From Cellulomonas composti (GTDB taxonomy: Bacteria; Actinomycetota; Actinomycetes; Actinomycetales; Cellulomonadaceae): 64,000 bases of DNA. Positions 32,823-40,438 of the stretch are shown piece after piece. The DNA lies in assembly GCF_007990245.1 (NCBI RefSeq), contig NZ_BJWG01000012.1, forward strand, positions 62,001 through 126,000. The letters run 5' to 3'. The translations under genes were made by a program, and so were the position numbers. Within the stretch, counting starts at the first letter, position 1, and each line of letters opens with the position of its first letter. The notes beneath the pieces are model-generated. The model searched no databases and was not told the DNA's origin. It worked only from the letters and a program-made list of their open reading frames with translations.

Positions 32823-33724
32823 GACGCGGGCGGCCGACGGCCGGCGAGGGCCTCGAGCACCGCGACGTCCCCCGCGTACACGCCGTCGGCGCGCGGCCAG
32901 TGCACGACGACGTCGGTGAAGCCCAGGGCCTGCGCCCGCGCGATCCCCTCGAGCGCCGTCTCGACCGACGCGAGCGAGAACACCGGCGCCCCGTCCAGGT
33001 TGAGGTAGCGCCGCGGCGCGGGCGCGTCCGCCGGACCGTGCGCGGCCAGCGCGTCGTCGAACGCGCGCGCCTGGCCGGCGACGCCGTCCCACCAGCGGTC
33101 CTGGGCCGCGACCGGGTCCGCGGCGGTCTCGTCGGGCGCGAAGCTCGGGCCGTAGGTGACCCAGCCCTGCCCGTAGCGGGCCGCCACGGCCATCGCGCGC
33201 GGGCCGGCGGCCGCGACGACGAACGGGGGCCGCGGCCGCGCGAGCGTGCCGGGGACCATGCGCGCGTCGTCGGCCGTGTAGAACTCGCCCTGCGCGCTGG
33301 TCCGGTCCTGCGTGAGCAGCGCGTCGAGCAGCGCGACGAACTCCTCGAACCGTCGGGTGCGCTCGCCGGGCGTGGGCGGCGGCCCCAGCACCGACGCGTC
33401 GTAGCCGGTCCCGCCCGAGCCGAGGCCGAGCAGGAGCCGGCCGCCGCTCACGTCGTCCAGGCCGAGCACGTCCTTCGCGAACGGCACCGGGTGCCGGAAG
33501 TTGGGCGTCGCGACGAACGTGCCCAGCGCGACCCTGCTCGTCGCCTCGGCCGCAGCCGCGAGCAGCGGCACCGTCGCGAACCACGGGCCGTCGGCGAGCG
33601 AGCGCCAGCTCAGGTGGTCGTAGGTCCACGCGTGGTCGAAGCCCCAGTCCTCGACCTGCCGCCAGCGCGCACGATCGCGCACCCACCGCTCCTCGGGCAG
33701 CAGCACCACCCCGACCCGCACCAT
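32816..33724 (-). CDS. LLM-class flavin-dependent oxidoreductase
   Basis: A 302-residue bacterial-luciferase-like monooxygenase. It shows the TIM-barrel start VRVGVVLLPEERW, DHLSW, the LGTFVATPNFRHPVPFAKD strand-helix, and GRLLLGLGSGGTGYD. The cofactor may be F420 or FMN; F420 is plausible in this lineage and the Ddn-like gene at 4451 supports its presence, but no residue proves it. ATG 33724 lies 7 nt after TAGGGT (33732-33737), suggesting a leaderless transcript. The palindrome array 2 lies immediately upstream. The gene is followed by NUDIX and TetR genes on the same strand. Confidence 0.9.
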   Translation of the reverse strand: MVRVGVVLLPEERWVRDRARWRQVEDWGFDHAWTYDHLSWRSLADGPWFATVPLLAAAAEATSRVALGTFVATPNFRHPVPFAKDVLGLDDVSGGRLLLGLGSGGTGYDASVLGPPPTPGERTRRFEEFVALLDALLTQDRTSAQGEFYTADDARMVPGTLARPRPPFVVAAAGPRAMAVAARYGQGWVTYGPSFAPDETAADPVAAQDRWWDGVAGQARAFDDALAAHGPADAPAPRRYLNLDGAPVFSLASVETALEGIARAQALGFTDVVVHWPRADGVYAGDVAVLEALAGRRPPASA

Positions 33725-33731
33725 GCGCCCG

Positions 33732-33737
33732 ACCCTA
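33732..33737 (-). promoter_or_regulatory. -10 box of leaderless LLM oxidoreductase promoter
   Basis: TAGGGT on the minus strand, 7 nt from ATG 33724. It borders palindrome array 2. Confidence 0.5.
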
Positions 33738-33862
33738 ACGCCCCGCCCCGCCCCCACCCATCCACGCACCCTCACCAGCCCCAAACCCCCGACGCACCCC
33801 AACCCCGCCGATGCACCCAACGCCACCGACGCAGCCCAAGCCCGCCGACGCAGCCCAAGCCC
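33738..33862. other. C-rich low-complexity flank of array 2
   Basis: Pyrimidine-rich DNA with three imperfect 18-21-bp repeats of the CCGACGCAGCCCAAG type. The opposite strand carries several G-runs. No gene seen. Confidence 0.5.
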
Positions 33863-34522
33863 GTCGATGCAGCTACGAGTGCAGCACCTGCCCGGTCCAC
33901 CCACCCAGACCTGCACCGACCCCTGCACCGATCCCCGCCACCCCGACGACCCCCACCCACCCCCGCCCACCAGCCCCGGCATGACGGAGCCGACCACCCG
34001 TCGGACCCATCGATGCAGCCATCAGTGCAGACCTCGCACGGCCCACCCGCCCAGACCTGCACCGATCCCTGCACCCACACCCACCAGCCCCGACGAACCG
34101 CTCGGGCACCCGCGCCCGCCCGCCCGACGAGTCAGTGCCGAAGCTGGCGACGAACCCGTCGATGCAGCCATGGGTGCAGGACCCGCACGGTCCACCCGCC
34201 GAGACCTGCACCGATCCCTGCCCCCCGCCCACCGGCCCCGCCGACCCGCGCACACACCGACGAGCGCCCGCCACGGCAAGCCAGTGCAGGGCGCCGGTCG
34301 AACCGTCGATGCAGCCATGGGTGCAGGACTCGCACGGCCCACCCGCCCAGACCTGCACCGATCCCTGCACCCACGCCCACCAGCCCCGACGAACCGCGCG
34401 GGCACCCGCGCCGCCCGCCCGACGAGTCAGTGCCGAAGCTGGCGACGAGCCCGTCGATGCAGCTGTGGGTGCAGGACTCGCACGGCCCACCCGCCGAGAC
34501 CTGCACCGATCCCTGCACTGAC
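33863..34522. repeat. Palindrome array 2: five tandem units of 146-149 bp
   Basis: Five 70-bp cores at 33863-33932, 34009-34078, 34158-34227, 34305-34374 and 34453-34522, separated by 76-79-bp links. Columns align one-to-one with the array 1 cores. Both have TGCAG...GGTGCAGG, a central CACCCGCC, and CTGCACC.ATCCCTGCA, with GTCG/GAC at the edges. The arms here are imperfect (about 15 of 18 pairs). The links differ from those of array 1 but resemble each other (CCGAAGCTGGCGACGA recurs). Unit lengths are not multiples of three in most steps, so a coding role is unlikely. Array 1 is at 3568-4420. Confidence 0.9.
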
Positions 34523-34608
34523 GGGCGGCGCGGCGCGTGGGTGGGCGCGCGGCGGGGGGTGGGCGCGCTGCGGGGGGTGGTGGCTGGGCGCGCGGTAGGG
34601 GGTGGGGG
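34523..34608. other. G-rich low-complexity flank of array 2
   Basis: Repeated GGCGGGGGGTGGGCGCGC-like stretches with several runs of four to six G, capable of forming a quadruplex on the plus strand. It ends at the stop of the small metallopeptidase gene. Confidence 0.45.
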
Positions 34609-34968
34609 TTAGTCCCAGCCCAGGGCGTGGAGGCGGTCGTCGTCGATGCCGAAGTGGTGAGCGATCTCGTGGACCACGGTGACGGCGACCTCCTCGACGA
34701 CGTCGTCGCGGTCCTCGCACAGCTCGAGCGTGGGGTTGCGGTAGATCGTGATGCGGTCCGGCAGCGAGCCGGCCGCCCAGAACGACGTGCGCTCGGTGAG
34801 CGGGGTGCCCTCGTACAGCCCGAGCAGGTCCTCGCCCGGCGGCGGGTCGTCCTCCACGAGCACGACGACGTTGTCCATCATCGCCGCGAGCTCGTCGGGG
34901 ATCTCGTCGAGCGCGTCGCGGACCGCGTCCTCGAACTCCTCGCGCGACATCTCCACCATGGTGCCCAT
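34609..34968 (-). CDS. Small zincin-like metallopeptidase-family protein
   Basis: A 119-residue protein of the 'metallopeptidase family' (PF06262-like, minimal zincin). HEIAHHFGID at residues 100-109 gives HExxH, and the following D110 completes the compact site. The N-terminus (EFEDAVRDALDEIPDEL) and the DDPPPGEDLLGLYEGTPLTER loop are standard for the family. Substrate is unknown, and some homologues may not be proteases. It lies between array 2 and the tRNA operon and is transcribed away from the tRNAs. ATG 34968 is used; ATG codons 3 and 6 residues later are also possible. Confidence 0.9.
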   Translation of the reverse strand: MGTMVEMSREEFEDAVRDALDEIPDELAAMMDNVVVLVEDDPPPGEDLLGLYEGTPLTERTSFWAAGSLPDRITIYRNPTLELCEDRDDVVEEVAVTVVHEIAHHFGIDDDRLHALGWD

Positions 34969-34978
34969 CCTGCCCGGT

Positions 34979-35050
34979 CGGCCCCCCTCGGACCTCAGTC
35001 GGACCCCCGTCGGACCGTCGTCGGACCGCCCGTCGGGCCGGTCCGACCGC
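34979..35050. repeat. Short GTCGGACC-type direct repeats
   Basis: Five or six imperfect copies of GTCGGACC spaced 10-15 bp between the metallopeptidase gene and the tRNA promoter. Confidence 0.55.
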
Positions 35051-35066
35051 GGTCCCGGAGCCCGCT

Positions 35067-35095
35067 TTGGAGTTCCGGGGCTCAGACCGTATGCT
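35067..35095 (+). promoter_or_regulatory. Promoter of the tRNA-Glu-Asp-Phe operon
   Basis: -35 TTGGAG (35067-35072), 17-bp spacer, -10 TATGCT (35090-35095). The expected start is near 35102, 34 bases before tRNA-Glu. Confidence 0.7.
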
Positions 35096-35135
35096 CTACA
35101 CCGGTCATCCGACGCCTCGACGTCAGGGGCGGAAC

Positions 35136-35208
35136 GCCCCCATCGTCTAGCGGCCTAGGACCCCGCCCTTTCACGGCGGTAGCACGGGTTCGAATCCCGT
35201 TGGGGGTA
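35136..35208 (+). tRNA. tRNA-Glu (TTC)
   Basis: 73 nt. Acceptor GCCCCCA/TGGGGGT, anticodon loop CTTTCAC (TTC), T-arm around TTCGAAT. First of three co-transcribed tRNAs. Confidence 0.97.
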
Positions 35209-35239
35209 CGAGTACGTGTGTGGAAAGGTCTCATCACGA

Positions 35240-35313
35240 GGCCCCGTAGCGCAGTTGGTTAGCGCGCCGCCCTGTCACGGCGGAGGTCGCGGGTTCAAGT
35301 CCCGTCGGGGTCG
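35240..35313 (+). tRNA. tRNA-Asp (GTC)
   Basis: 74 nt. Acceptor GGCCCCG/CGGGGTC, discriminator G, anticodon loop CTGTCAC (GTC), T-loop TTCAAGT. Confidence 0.97.
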
Positions 35314-35366
35314 CTCGACAAGCGCCGGTCATTCGTGGCCGGCGTCGTCGTTGGGGGATGCCCCGC

Positions 35367-35439
35367 GGCTCTGTAGCTCAGTTGGTAGAGCGCACGACTG
35401 AAAATCGTGAGGTCACGGGATCGACGCCCGTCGGAGCCA
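35367..35439 (+). tRNA. tRNA-Phe (GAA)
   Basis: 73 nt. Acceptor GGCTCTG/CGGAGCC, discriminator A, anticodon loop CTGAAAA (GAA). Last gene of the tRNA operon. Confidence 0.97.
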
Positions 35440-35447
35440 CCGTCCAC

Positions 35448-35479
35448 GAAGCCCCGCCAGCAGCAGCCGGCGGGGCTTC
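35448..35479 (+). terminator. Intrinsic terminator of the tRNA operon
   Basis: An 11-bp perfect stem, GAAGCCCCGCC (35448-35458) with GGCGGGGCTTC (35469-35479), then a T-rich GTCGTT. Confidence 0.85.
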
Positions 35480-35544
35480 GTCGTTCCCAGGTTCCCCGGC
35501 CGCGCGCGCCACAATGGGCCGAGTCCCGAGCACCTGGAGCCGCC

Positions 35545-36780
35545 ATGGAGTTCGCCCGCCTGCTGCCCGTGGTGGCCGTGTCCGCGATCGCGCTCGTCGT
35601 CGTCGCCGCGATGCCGGCCAGGTCGCGGTTGCCGCAGGTCGTCGTGCTGCTCGTCGGGGGTGCACTGATCGGTCCGGAGGTCCTGCACCTGTCGTCGGCG
35701 GCCGACGTCGCGCTGCTCTCGGACCTCGGCATGGGGTTCCTGTTCCTGCTCGCGGGCTACGAGATCGACCCCGGCATCGGCCGCCGCCCCGAGGGCCGGC
35801 TCGCCGCGGTCTCGTGGCTCACCTCCGCGGTCATCGGGCTCGCCTTCGTGGCGCTGCTGGCGCAGTTCGTCACCGTCTCGGCGTGGCTGCCGCTGATCAT
35901 CGCGGGTACGACGACCGCGCTCGGCGTGCTCGTCCCGATCCTGCGCGACGAAGGCCTGACCCGGACCACCCTCGGCGGGCACGTGATCGCGAACGGCGCG
36001 CTCGGCGAGCTGGCGCCGATCGTCGCGATGGCGCTGTTCCTCGGCACCAAGGGCACCGCCGGGGCGCTGGTCTCGCTCGCGCTGTTCTCGACGGGCGTGG
36101 TCTGGCTCACGCTGGCCCGCCGGCGTCCGACGTTCGCCCGCGTGCAGGCGATCGTGCGACCGCTCGGCGACGGGACCGGGCAGGGTGAGATGAGGTTCAC
36201 GCTCCTGCTGCTCGTCGCGCTGCTCGCATGGGCCACGGCCATGGGCTTCGACGCCGTGCTCGGCGCGTTCCTCGCCGGGATGGTGCTGCGATCGTGGGCA
36301 CCCGCGGACAACCACGACTTCGAACGCAAGCTCGACGTCGTGGGGTGGGGCGTGTTCATCCCGATCTTCTTCGTGTCGTCGGGGATGGGGCTCGACCTCG
36401 ACGCGATCGTCGAGAACCCGCTGCTCCCCGTCGTGTTCGCACTGATCATCCTCGTCGCGCGCGGTGTTCCGGGGCTGCTCTGGTACCGCGGGCGGCTGCC
36501 CGCTCGCGACCGCGTCCGCCTCGGCCTGTACACCTCGACGACGCTGCCCCTGCTCGTCGCACTCACGGGCATCGCGGTCGACGACGGCTCGATGTCCACC
36601 TCCATCGCGGCGTGCCTGGTCGGCGGAGGTGTCATCACCGTCGTGGCGTTCCCGCTGTTCGCGCGGACCCTGGCGCCCGCGGCGGCCGGCGGCCCGGCCC
36701 AGGACGCACCGCCGCGCACCGATCCGCGACCGCCGCCTGTCGGACCGGAGTCCCGGCACGACAACCCCACCGCTGACTAG
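35545..36780 (+). CDS. CPA2-family cation:proton antiporter
   Basis: A 411-residue membrane antiporter of the KefB/NhaS3-like Na+/H+ exchanger family, with about 12 hydrophobic helices. Conserved elements include LVGGALIGPEVL, GMGFLFLLAGYEID in the core, TTTALGVLVPILRDEG (the unwound-helix region) and the later FDAVLGAFLAGMVLRSW. No C-terminal TrkA domain is present, only a Pro-rich tail. It probably exchanges K+ or Na+ for protons in pH or osmotic balance. ATG 35545 follows GGAGCC. It is followed by a separate promoter (TAGGCT near 36778) for the next gene. Confidence 0.9.
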   Translation: MEFARLLPVVAVSAIALVVVAAMPARSRLPQVVVLLVGGALIGPEVLHLSSAADVALLSDLGMGFLFLLAGYEIDPGIGRRPEGRLAAVSWLTSAVIGLAFVALLAQFVTVSAWLPLIIAGTTTALGVLVPILRDEGLTRTTLGGHVIANGALGELAPIVAMALFLGTKGTAGALVSLALFSTGVVWLTLARRRPTFARVQAIVRPLGDGTGQGEMRFTLLLLVALLAWATAMGFDAVLGAFLAGMVLRSWAPADNHDFERKLDVVGWGVFIPIFFVSSGMGLDLDAIVENPLLPVVFALIILVARGVPGLLWYRGRLPARDRVRLGLYTSTTLPLLVALTGIAVDDGSMSTSIAACLVGGGVITVVAFPLFARTLAPAAAGGPAQDAPPRTDPRPPPVGPESRHDNPTAD

Positions 36781-36814
36781 GCTGGCGGGACGCCACCCGT
36801 CCTGGAGGAAAGAC

Positions 36815-37255
36815 GTGACCACCACCCCTGGTCCCGACAAGCACCGCAGCCTGTTCGACCGGATCACCGACCCGATCGCCGACCGCGCACGCGAGAAGAT
36901 CGAGCAGGCCGAGGACCGCGTCCGTGACGCGATCCAGGCCGAGATCGACGCCGTCGGCGTGAGCGTGCGGGCCCGCGCGGTCCAGGTGCGCCCGTCCGCG
37001 ATCGCGTTCGCGGCAGCCGCGCTCAGCACCGTCTTCGGGCTCGCACTGTTCGCGACCTCCGCGGTGCTCGGCCTGGCGCACGTCGTCGAGCCGTGGCTCG
37101 CCGCGCTGCTCGTCGGCATCGCGCTGGTGCTCATCGGCGCCGGGCTCGCCGCCTGGGCGCGCAACCACCTGCCGAGGTCCACACCGTTCCAGGTGAGCCG
37201 GGTCAAGGAGCCGCTGCACCCCGCGGGCGAGCAGGTCCACCCCTGGGCGGACTGA
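36815..37255 (+). CDS. Two-helix membrane protein (holin-like)
   Basis: A 146-residue protein with an amphipathic N-terminus (about 1-65, FDRITDPIADRAREKIEQAEDRVRDAI) and two close membrane helices (about 70-120, AIAFAAAALSTVFGLALFATSAVLGLA and LAALLVGIALVLIGAGLAAWA in essence). It resembles the phage_holin_3_6-type chromosomal proteins that precede DUF3618 genes, but the match is weaker than for the next gene. It is probably a membrane-organisation factor rather than a phage lysis protein, since no phage genes are near. GTG 36815 follows GGAGGAAAG. Its stop overlaps a 12-bp tandem repeat. Confidence 0.65.
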   Translation: MTTTPGPDKHRSLFDRITDPIADRAREKIEQAEDRVRDAIQAEIDAVGVSVRARAVQVRPSAIAFAAAALSTVFGLALFATSAVLGLAHVVEPWLAALLVGIALVLIGAGLAAWARNHLPRSTPFQVSRVKEPLHPAGEQVHPWAD

Positions 37256-37289
37256 CCGGCTGATCGACCGGCTGATCGACCGGTCGGTC
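37254..37289. repeat. 12-bp tandem repeat at the stop codon of the 36815 gene
   Basis: GACCGGCTGATC at 37254 and 37266, and a variant at 37278. The first copy overlaps the TGA stop (37253-37255). Confidence 0.75.
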
Positions 37290-37371
37290 GCCCGCTCGCC
37301 TCGCGGTGGACGGGAACCAACCACCAGACTGTGACGTCAGGACCCACAGCACCCCTCGAAGGAGGCGGAGC

Positions 37372-37767
37372 ATGACCAAGCAGCCGGCACCCGAGAAGTC
37401 GCTCGGCCAGCTCTTCAGCGACCTCAGCGAACAGACCTCGCGCCTGATCCGGGCCGAGATCGACCTGGTGAAGGCCGAGGTCACCGGGCGGCTCAAGGTC
37501 GCCGGCGCCGGGGCCGGCCTGCTGGCCGCCGCCGGCCTGCTCGCGCTCTACGTGATCCCGGCGATCCTGGCGACGGCGATCATCGCGCTCGCGCTCGTCG
37601 TCGACCTGTGGCTGTCCGCGCTGATCGTGACCGTGGTGCTGCTGATCGTGATCGCCGTGCTCGCGTTGCTCGGCCGCCGGCGGCTCGAGCATGCCTCGGC
37701 GCCGACCTCGGCGATCGAGAGCGTCCACGAGGACATCGAGACCCTGAAGGGCGGGCTGGCGTCGTGA
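37372..37767 (+). CDS. Phage holin family (PF07332-type) membrane protein
   Basis: A 131-residue chromosomal member of the Phage_holin_3_6 family. A short cytoplasmic amphipathic helix (SLGQLFSDLSEQTSRLIRAEIDLVKAEV) is followed by two membrane helices (about 45-100) and a polar C-terminus. In actinobacteria this gene is typically paired with DUF3618, as here: the stop overlaps the next GTG (GTGA, 37764-37767). Function is unknown; phage origin is only nominal. The ATG has GGAGGCGGAG. Confidence 0.88.
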   Translation: MTKQPAPEKSLGQLFSDLSEQTSRLIRAEIDLVKAEVTGRLKVAGAGAGLLAAAGLLALYVIPAILATAIIALALVVDLWLSALIVTVVLLIVIAVLALLGRRRLEHASAPTSAIESVHEDIETLKGGLAS

Positions 37768-38114
37768 GCACACACCACGGAGCGAACCGGGAGCCGGGCG
37801 ACGCCACCGTTGACGCGGACACGACCGCCGCACTGCAGCCGCCGTTCCGCACCCCCGAGATGGAGGCGATCGAGGCGCACGTCGCCGCGACGCGCCTCGC
37901 GCTCGCGGAGACGATCGACGAACTCACCGGCCGCCTGACGCCGCGGAACCTCGTGCGCAGCGCGCGAACGAACGTGCAGCAACTCGTGTCGGACGCGGTG
38001 TCCGGCGACGCCGACCCGCAGGCGCGTCGTCGCGCTCGGATCGTGCTGGCGTCGGTCGTGGTGGTCGTCGCGTCGAGCGTGGTCTGGAACCTGCGCGCAC
38101 GCGGTCGCGATTGA
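37764..38114 (+). CDS. DUF3618 membrane-anchored protein
   Basis: A 116-residue protein. The DUF3618 region (about 32-70) has the signature MEAIEAHVAATRLALAETID followed by ELTGRLTPRNLVRSA, and a C-terminal membrane helix (ARIVLASVVVVVASSVVW) precedes a basic tail. Function is unknown. It is translationally coupled to the preceding holin-family gene and ends the three-gene plus-strand run, converging on bldC. Confidence 0.88.
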   Translation: MSTHHGANREPGDATVDADTTAALQPPFRTPEMEAIEAHVAATRLALAETIDELTGRLTPRNLVRSARTNVQQLVSDAVSGDADPQARRRARIVLASVVVVVASSVVWNLRARGRD

Positions 38115-38246
38115 CGGCGACGCGCTGCGCACGGGGTTGACGCGGGACTGACTCAGGGGTGATCAGCCTCACGCGCCGATCACTCGTGGGACGACGAACC
38201 GCCCCTCAGTGCGGCACGCCGCCCTTCTGACTCACCCCGAACTGAC

Positions 38247-38450
38247 TCACTCGGAACGCTGCTGCGGGACGCCCGTGAGGAGCTCACGCACCTCGGACTC
38301 GAGGTAGCGGCGGTGCCCACCCAGCGTGCGGATCGACGAGAGCTTGCCCGACTTCGCCCAACGGGTCACGGTCTTCGGGTCGACCCGGAACAGGGTCGCG
38401 ACCTCCGAGGGTGTCAGCAGGTTCTCGGTGGGTGCTGGCTTGACGGTCAC
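38247..38450 (-). CDS. bldC: BldC-family MerR-like DNA-binding protein
   Basis: A 67-residue single-domain regulator, nearly identical in layout to Streptomyces BldC. The winged helix-turn-helix reads LLTPSEVATLFRVDPKTVTRWAK, followed by SIRTLGGHRRYLESEVRELL and the conserved end GVPQQRSE. BldC binds head-to-tail on direct repeats and controls developmental and envelope genes in Streptomyces; in a non-sporulating actinobacterium the role is less clear. The GTG at 38450 has a strong AGGAGG site 5-6 nt upstream. It is transcribed alone from a 433-base intergenic region shared with DUF3073. Confidence 0.93.
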   Translation of the reverse strand: MTVKPAPTENLLTPSEVATLFRVDPKTVTRWAKSGKLSSIRTLGGHRRYLESEVRELLTGVPQQRSE

Positions 38451-38883
38451 GGGATGCCTCCTGGCGTGCGACGGGTCGGGTCGGCGGTTCCGGCTCGCCC
38501 GGAAAGTCTGTTCGTGCACGCGCCCCGAGGACTCCCGAACCACGCTCCCTCTAGCATGGCCAGACTGCACATAGAGTGCATTCCGGGACACGATTTCGTT
38601 ACAAAAGCGTACACACGGGACTTGCGGAACGACGAACCTGCAGGTGAGCGCGCACACGACTCACCGTAAACCGGACGAATCGCCCTCGCGCGGCGAACCG
38701 CCGCGGGCGCCCGCTCCGAGTCGGCCCGTCCACCGACCGACGTGACCCGCGTCGCGTCGGTGCGAGTGGCCGGAATACGCGGCGAGCATGTACCGTTGCC
38801 GCACGAAGAGACGATTCAGCACCCCGGGGCCGCACGTGCAAGCACGGAGCCGCCCCGCTTCCACGTAAGAGGGGGTCGATGCC
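38451..38883. other. Intergenic region between bldC and the DUF3073 gene
   Basis: 433 bases. It holds the bldC leader with the AGGAGG site, an AT-rich patch at 38575-38625, and a SigR/SigH-type promoter for DUF3073 at 38772-38797. An 87-base leader containing GC-rich complementary stretches (38825-38865) follows. No open frame with coding character was seen. Confidence 0.5.
38772..38797 (+). promoter_or_regulatory. SigR/SigH-type (disulfide-stress ECF) promoter candidate
   Basis: GGAAT (38772-38776), exactly 18 bp, then GTT (38795-38797). This is the consensus of Streptomyces SigR and mycobacterial SigH promoters. It points at the DUF3073 gene, with a predicted start near 38804. Confidence 0.5.
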
Positions 38884-39087
38884 ATGGGGCGCGGCCGTCA
38901 GAAGGCTAAGCAGACGAAGGTGGCCAGGGAGCTGAAGTACTTCAGCCCGGACACCAACTACCGAGCTCTCGAGCAGGAGCTCACGTCGCACAGCCACCAC
39001 GATCTCGATCGACGCAGCCCGTCCGTGGCCGCGCCCTCGGACGACGACGACGACGACTACCGTCGCTGGATCGACGACGAGCGCTGA
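38884..39087 (+). CDS. DUF3073 protein
   Basis: A 67-residue small, charged actinobacterial protein. It has a highly conserved basic N-terminus (MGRGRQKAKQTKVARELKYF, then SPDTNY), a Ser/His-rich middle and a run of Asp near the C-terminus (DDDDDDYRRWIDDER). Function is unknown; the basic-then-acidic design suggests nucleic-acid or ribosome contact. ATG 38884 follows AAGAGGGGG. A SigR-type promoter upstream hints at thiol-stress induction, which is inference. Confidence 0.92.
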   Translation: MGRGRQKAKQTKVARELKYFSPDTNYRALEQELTSHSHHDLDRRSPSVAAPSDDDDDDYRRWIDDER

Positions 39088-39156
39088 GCGCGCGTCACTC
39101 GCCGCGGCGCCTTCGCACGTGGCCTGACGGCTCCGCGTAAGCGCTCGGGCGGAGCA

Positions 39157-39311
39157 CTGTGCTCAGCCGGTGCGGTCTCAGCCGGTCCGGTCTCATGCCG
39201 GCCCGGTCTCAGGCGGCCCGGTCTCAGCCGGTGCAGTCTCAGGCGGTCCGGTCTCAGCCGATCCGGTCTCAGGCGCTCCGGTCTCAGACGGTGCGGTCTC
39301 AGGCGGTGCGG
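39157..39311. repeat. Ten 15-bp tandem repeats spanning the purM stop codon
   Basis: GGTCTCAGNCGGTNC units. CTCA recurs at 39162, 39177, 39192, 39208 (one 16-bp step), 39223, 39238, 39253, 39268, 39283 and 39298. The purM stop TGA (39299-39301) is in the first-read unit. Because 15 is divisible by three, each following unit repeats the stop in the purM frame up to the 16-bp step. Confidence 0.93.
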
Positions 39312-40438
39312 TACGCGCCCGTGAGCTGCACGGCTCCGCCGGCGACGCCCTTGGTGCCCGCGACGAAGCCGGGGGCGCCCGGGACGTCGGTCTGCGGGTC
39401 GGCGTCGCGCACGCGGCCCAGCTCCCACGCCGGCAGCCCCATCTCGGCGGCGTGCGCGAGCACGCCGTCGACCGCATCGGGCGCGACGACCGCGACCATG
39501 CCGACGCCGAGGTTCAGCGTGCCCTCGAGGTCCGTCCACGGCACCTGACCGAGCTGCTGCACGAGCGTGAACACGGGCGGCAGCACCCAGCCGCCACGCG
39601 CGACCTCGGCGACCAGGCCGGCGGGCAGGATGCGCGCGACGTTCGCCGCCAGTCCCCCGCCCGTGACGTGGCTGTAGGCGTGCAGTCCGGCAACCCCGGC
39701 ACGGCGGGCGAGCGCGAGGCAGTCGGCCGCGTAGACGCGCGTCGGCTCCAGGAGCTCCTCACCGAGCGTCCGGCCGAGCTCGTCGACGTGCCGCTCGAGC
39801 CCCCAGCCCGCCTGGCGGACCACGGCACGCACGAGCGAGTAGCCGTTCGAGTGCAGGCCGCTGGACGCGAGCGCGACGAGCACGTCACCGGCGCGCACCC
39901 GCTCGGGGCCCAGCAGCTCGTCGGCCTCGACGACACCCGTCGCGGCACCGGCCACGTCGTACTCGTCGGGCGCGAGCAGGCCCGGGTGCTCCGCGGTCTC
40001 GCCGCCGACGAGCGCGGCGCCCGCGACCTGGCAGGCCGCCGCGATGCCGCGCACGACGTCCGCGATGCGCTCGGGCACCACGCGGCCCGTCGCGATGTAG
40101 TCCGTCATGAACAACGGCTCGGCGCCGACCACGACGATGTCGTCGATCACCATGCCGACGAGGTCGAAGCCGATGGTGTGGTGCACGTCGAGCGCCTGCG
40201 CGATCGCGACCTTGGTGCCCACACCGTCGGTGGATGTCGCGAGCAGCGGCCGGCGGAAACGGGTCAGTGCGGTCGCGTCGTACAGTCCGGCGAAGCCGCC
40301 GACGCCGCCGAGCACCTGCGGGCCGTGCGTCGCACGCACAGCCTCCTTCATGAGCTCGACGGCCTTGTCGCCCGCCTCGGTGTCGACGCCCGCCGCGGCG
40401 TAGGTCAGCGGGGCCGGTGCGGTGGTCGCGTCGGTCAC
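39299..40438 (-). CDS. purM: Phosphoribosylformylglycinamidine cyclo-ligase
   Basis: AIR synthetase, fifth step of de novo purine synthesis: closes FGAM to AIR with ATP. The 379 residues show GVGTKVAIAQ near the N-terminal ATP site, GFDLVGMVIDDIVVVGAEPLFMTDY and GGETAEHPG in the core, SNGYSLVR, and HVTGGGLAANVARILP in the C-terminal domain. The GTG at 40438 overlaps the purF stop (GTGA), so the two are coupled. Its 3' end carries the 15-bp tandem array. Confidence 0.96.
   Translation of the reverse strand: MTDATTAPAPLTYAAAGVDTEAGDKAVELMKEAVRATHGPQVLGGVGGFAGLYDATALTRFRRPLLATSTDGVGTKVAIAQALDVHHTIGFDLVGMVIDDIVVVGAEPLFMTDYIATGRVVPERIADVVRGIAAACQVAGAALVGGETAEHPGLLAPDEYDVAGAATGVVEADELLGPERVRAGDVLVALASSGLHSNGYSLVRAVVRQAGWGLERHVDELGRTLGEELLEPTRVYAADCLALARRAGVAGLHAYSHVTGGGLAANVARILPAGLVAEVARGGWVLPPVFTLVQQLGQVPWTDLEGTLNLGVGMVAVVAPDAVDGVLAHAAEMGLPAWELGRVRDADPQTDVPGAPGFVAGTKGVAGGAVQLTGAYRTA

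Noticed and set aside
33738..34608. Array 2 as a CRISPR array or coding repeats
   Set aside because: Repeats are 70 bp, links are similar to each other, no cas genes are near, and unit lengths vary between 146 and 149 bp.
36815..37767. Holin-like genes as evidence of a prophage
   Set aside because: They are chromosomal actinobacterial membrane families linked to DUF3618, and no phage structural, lysis or integrase gene is nearby.
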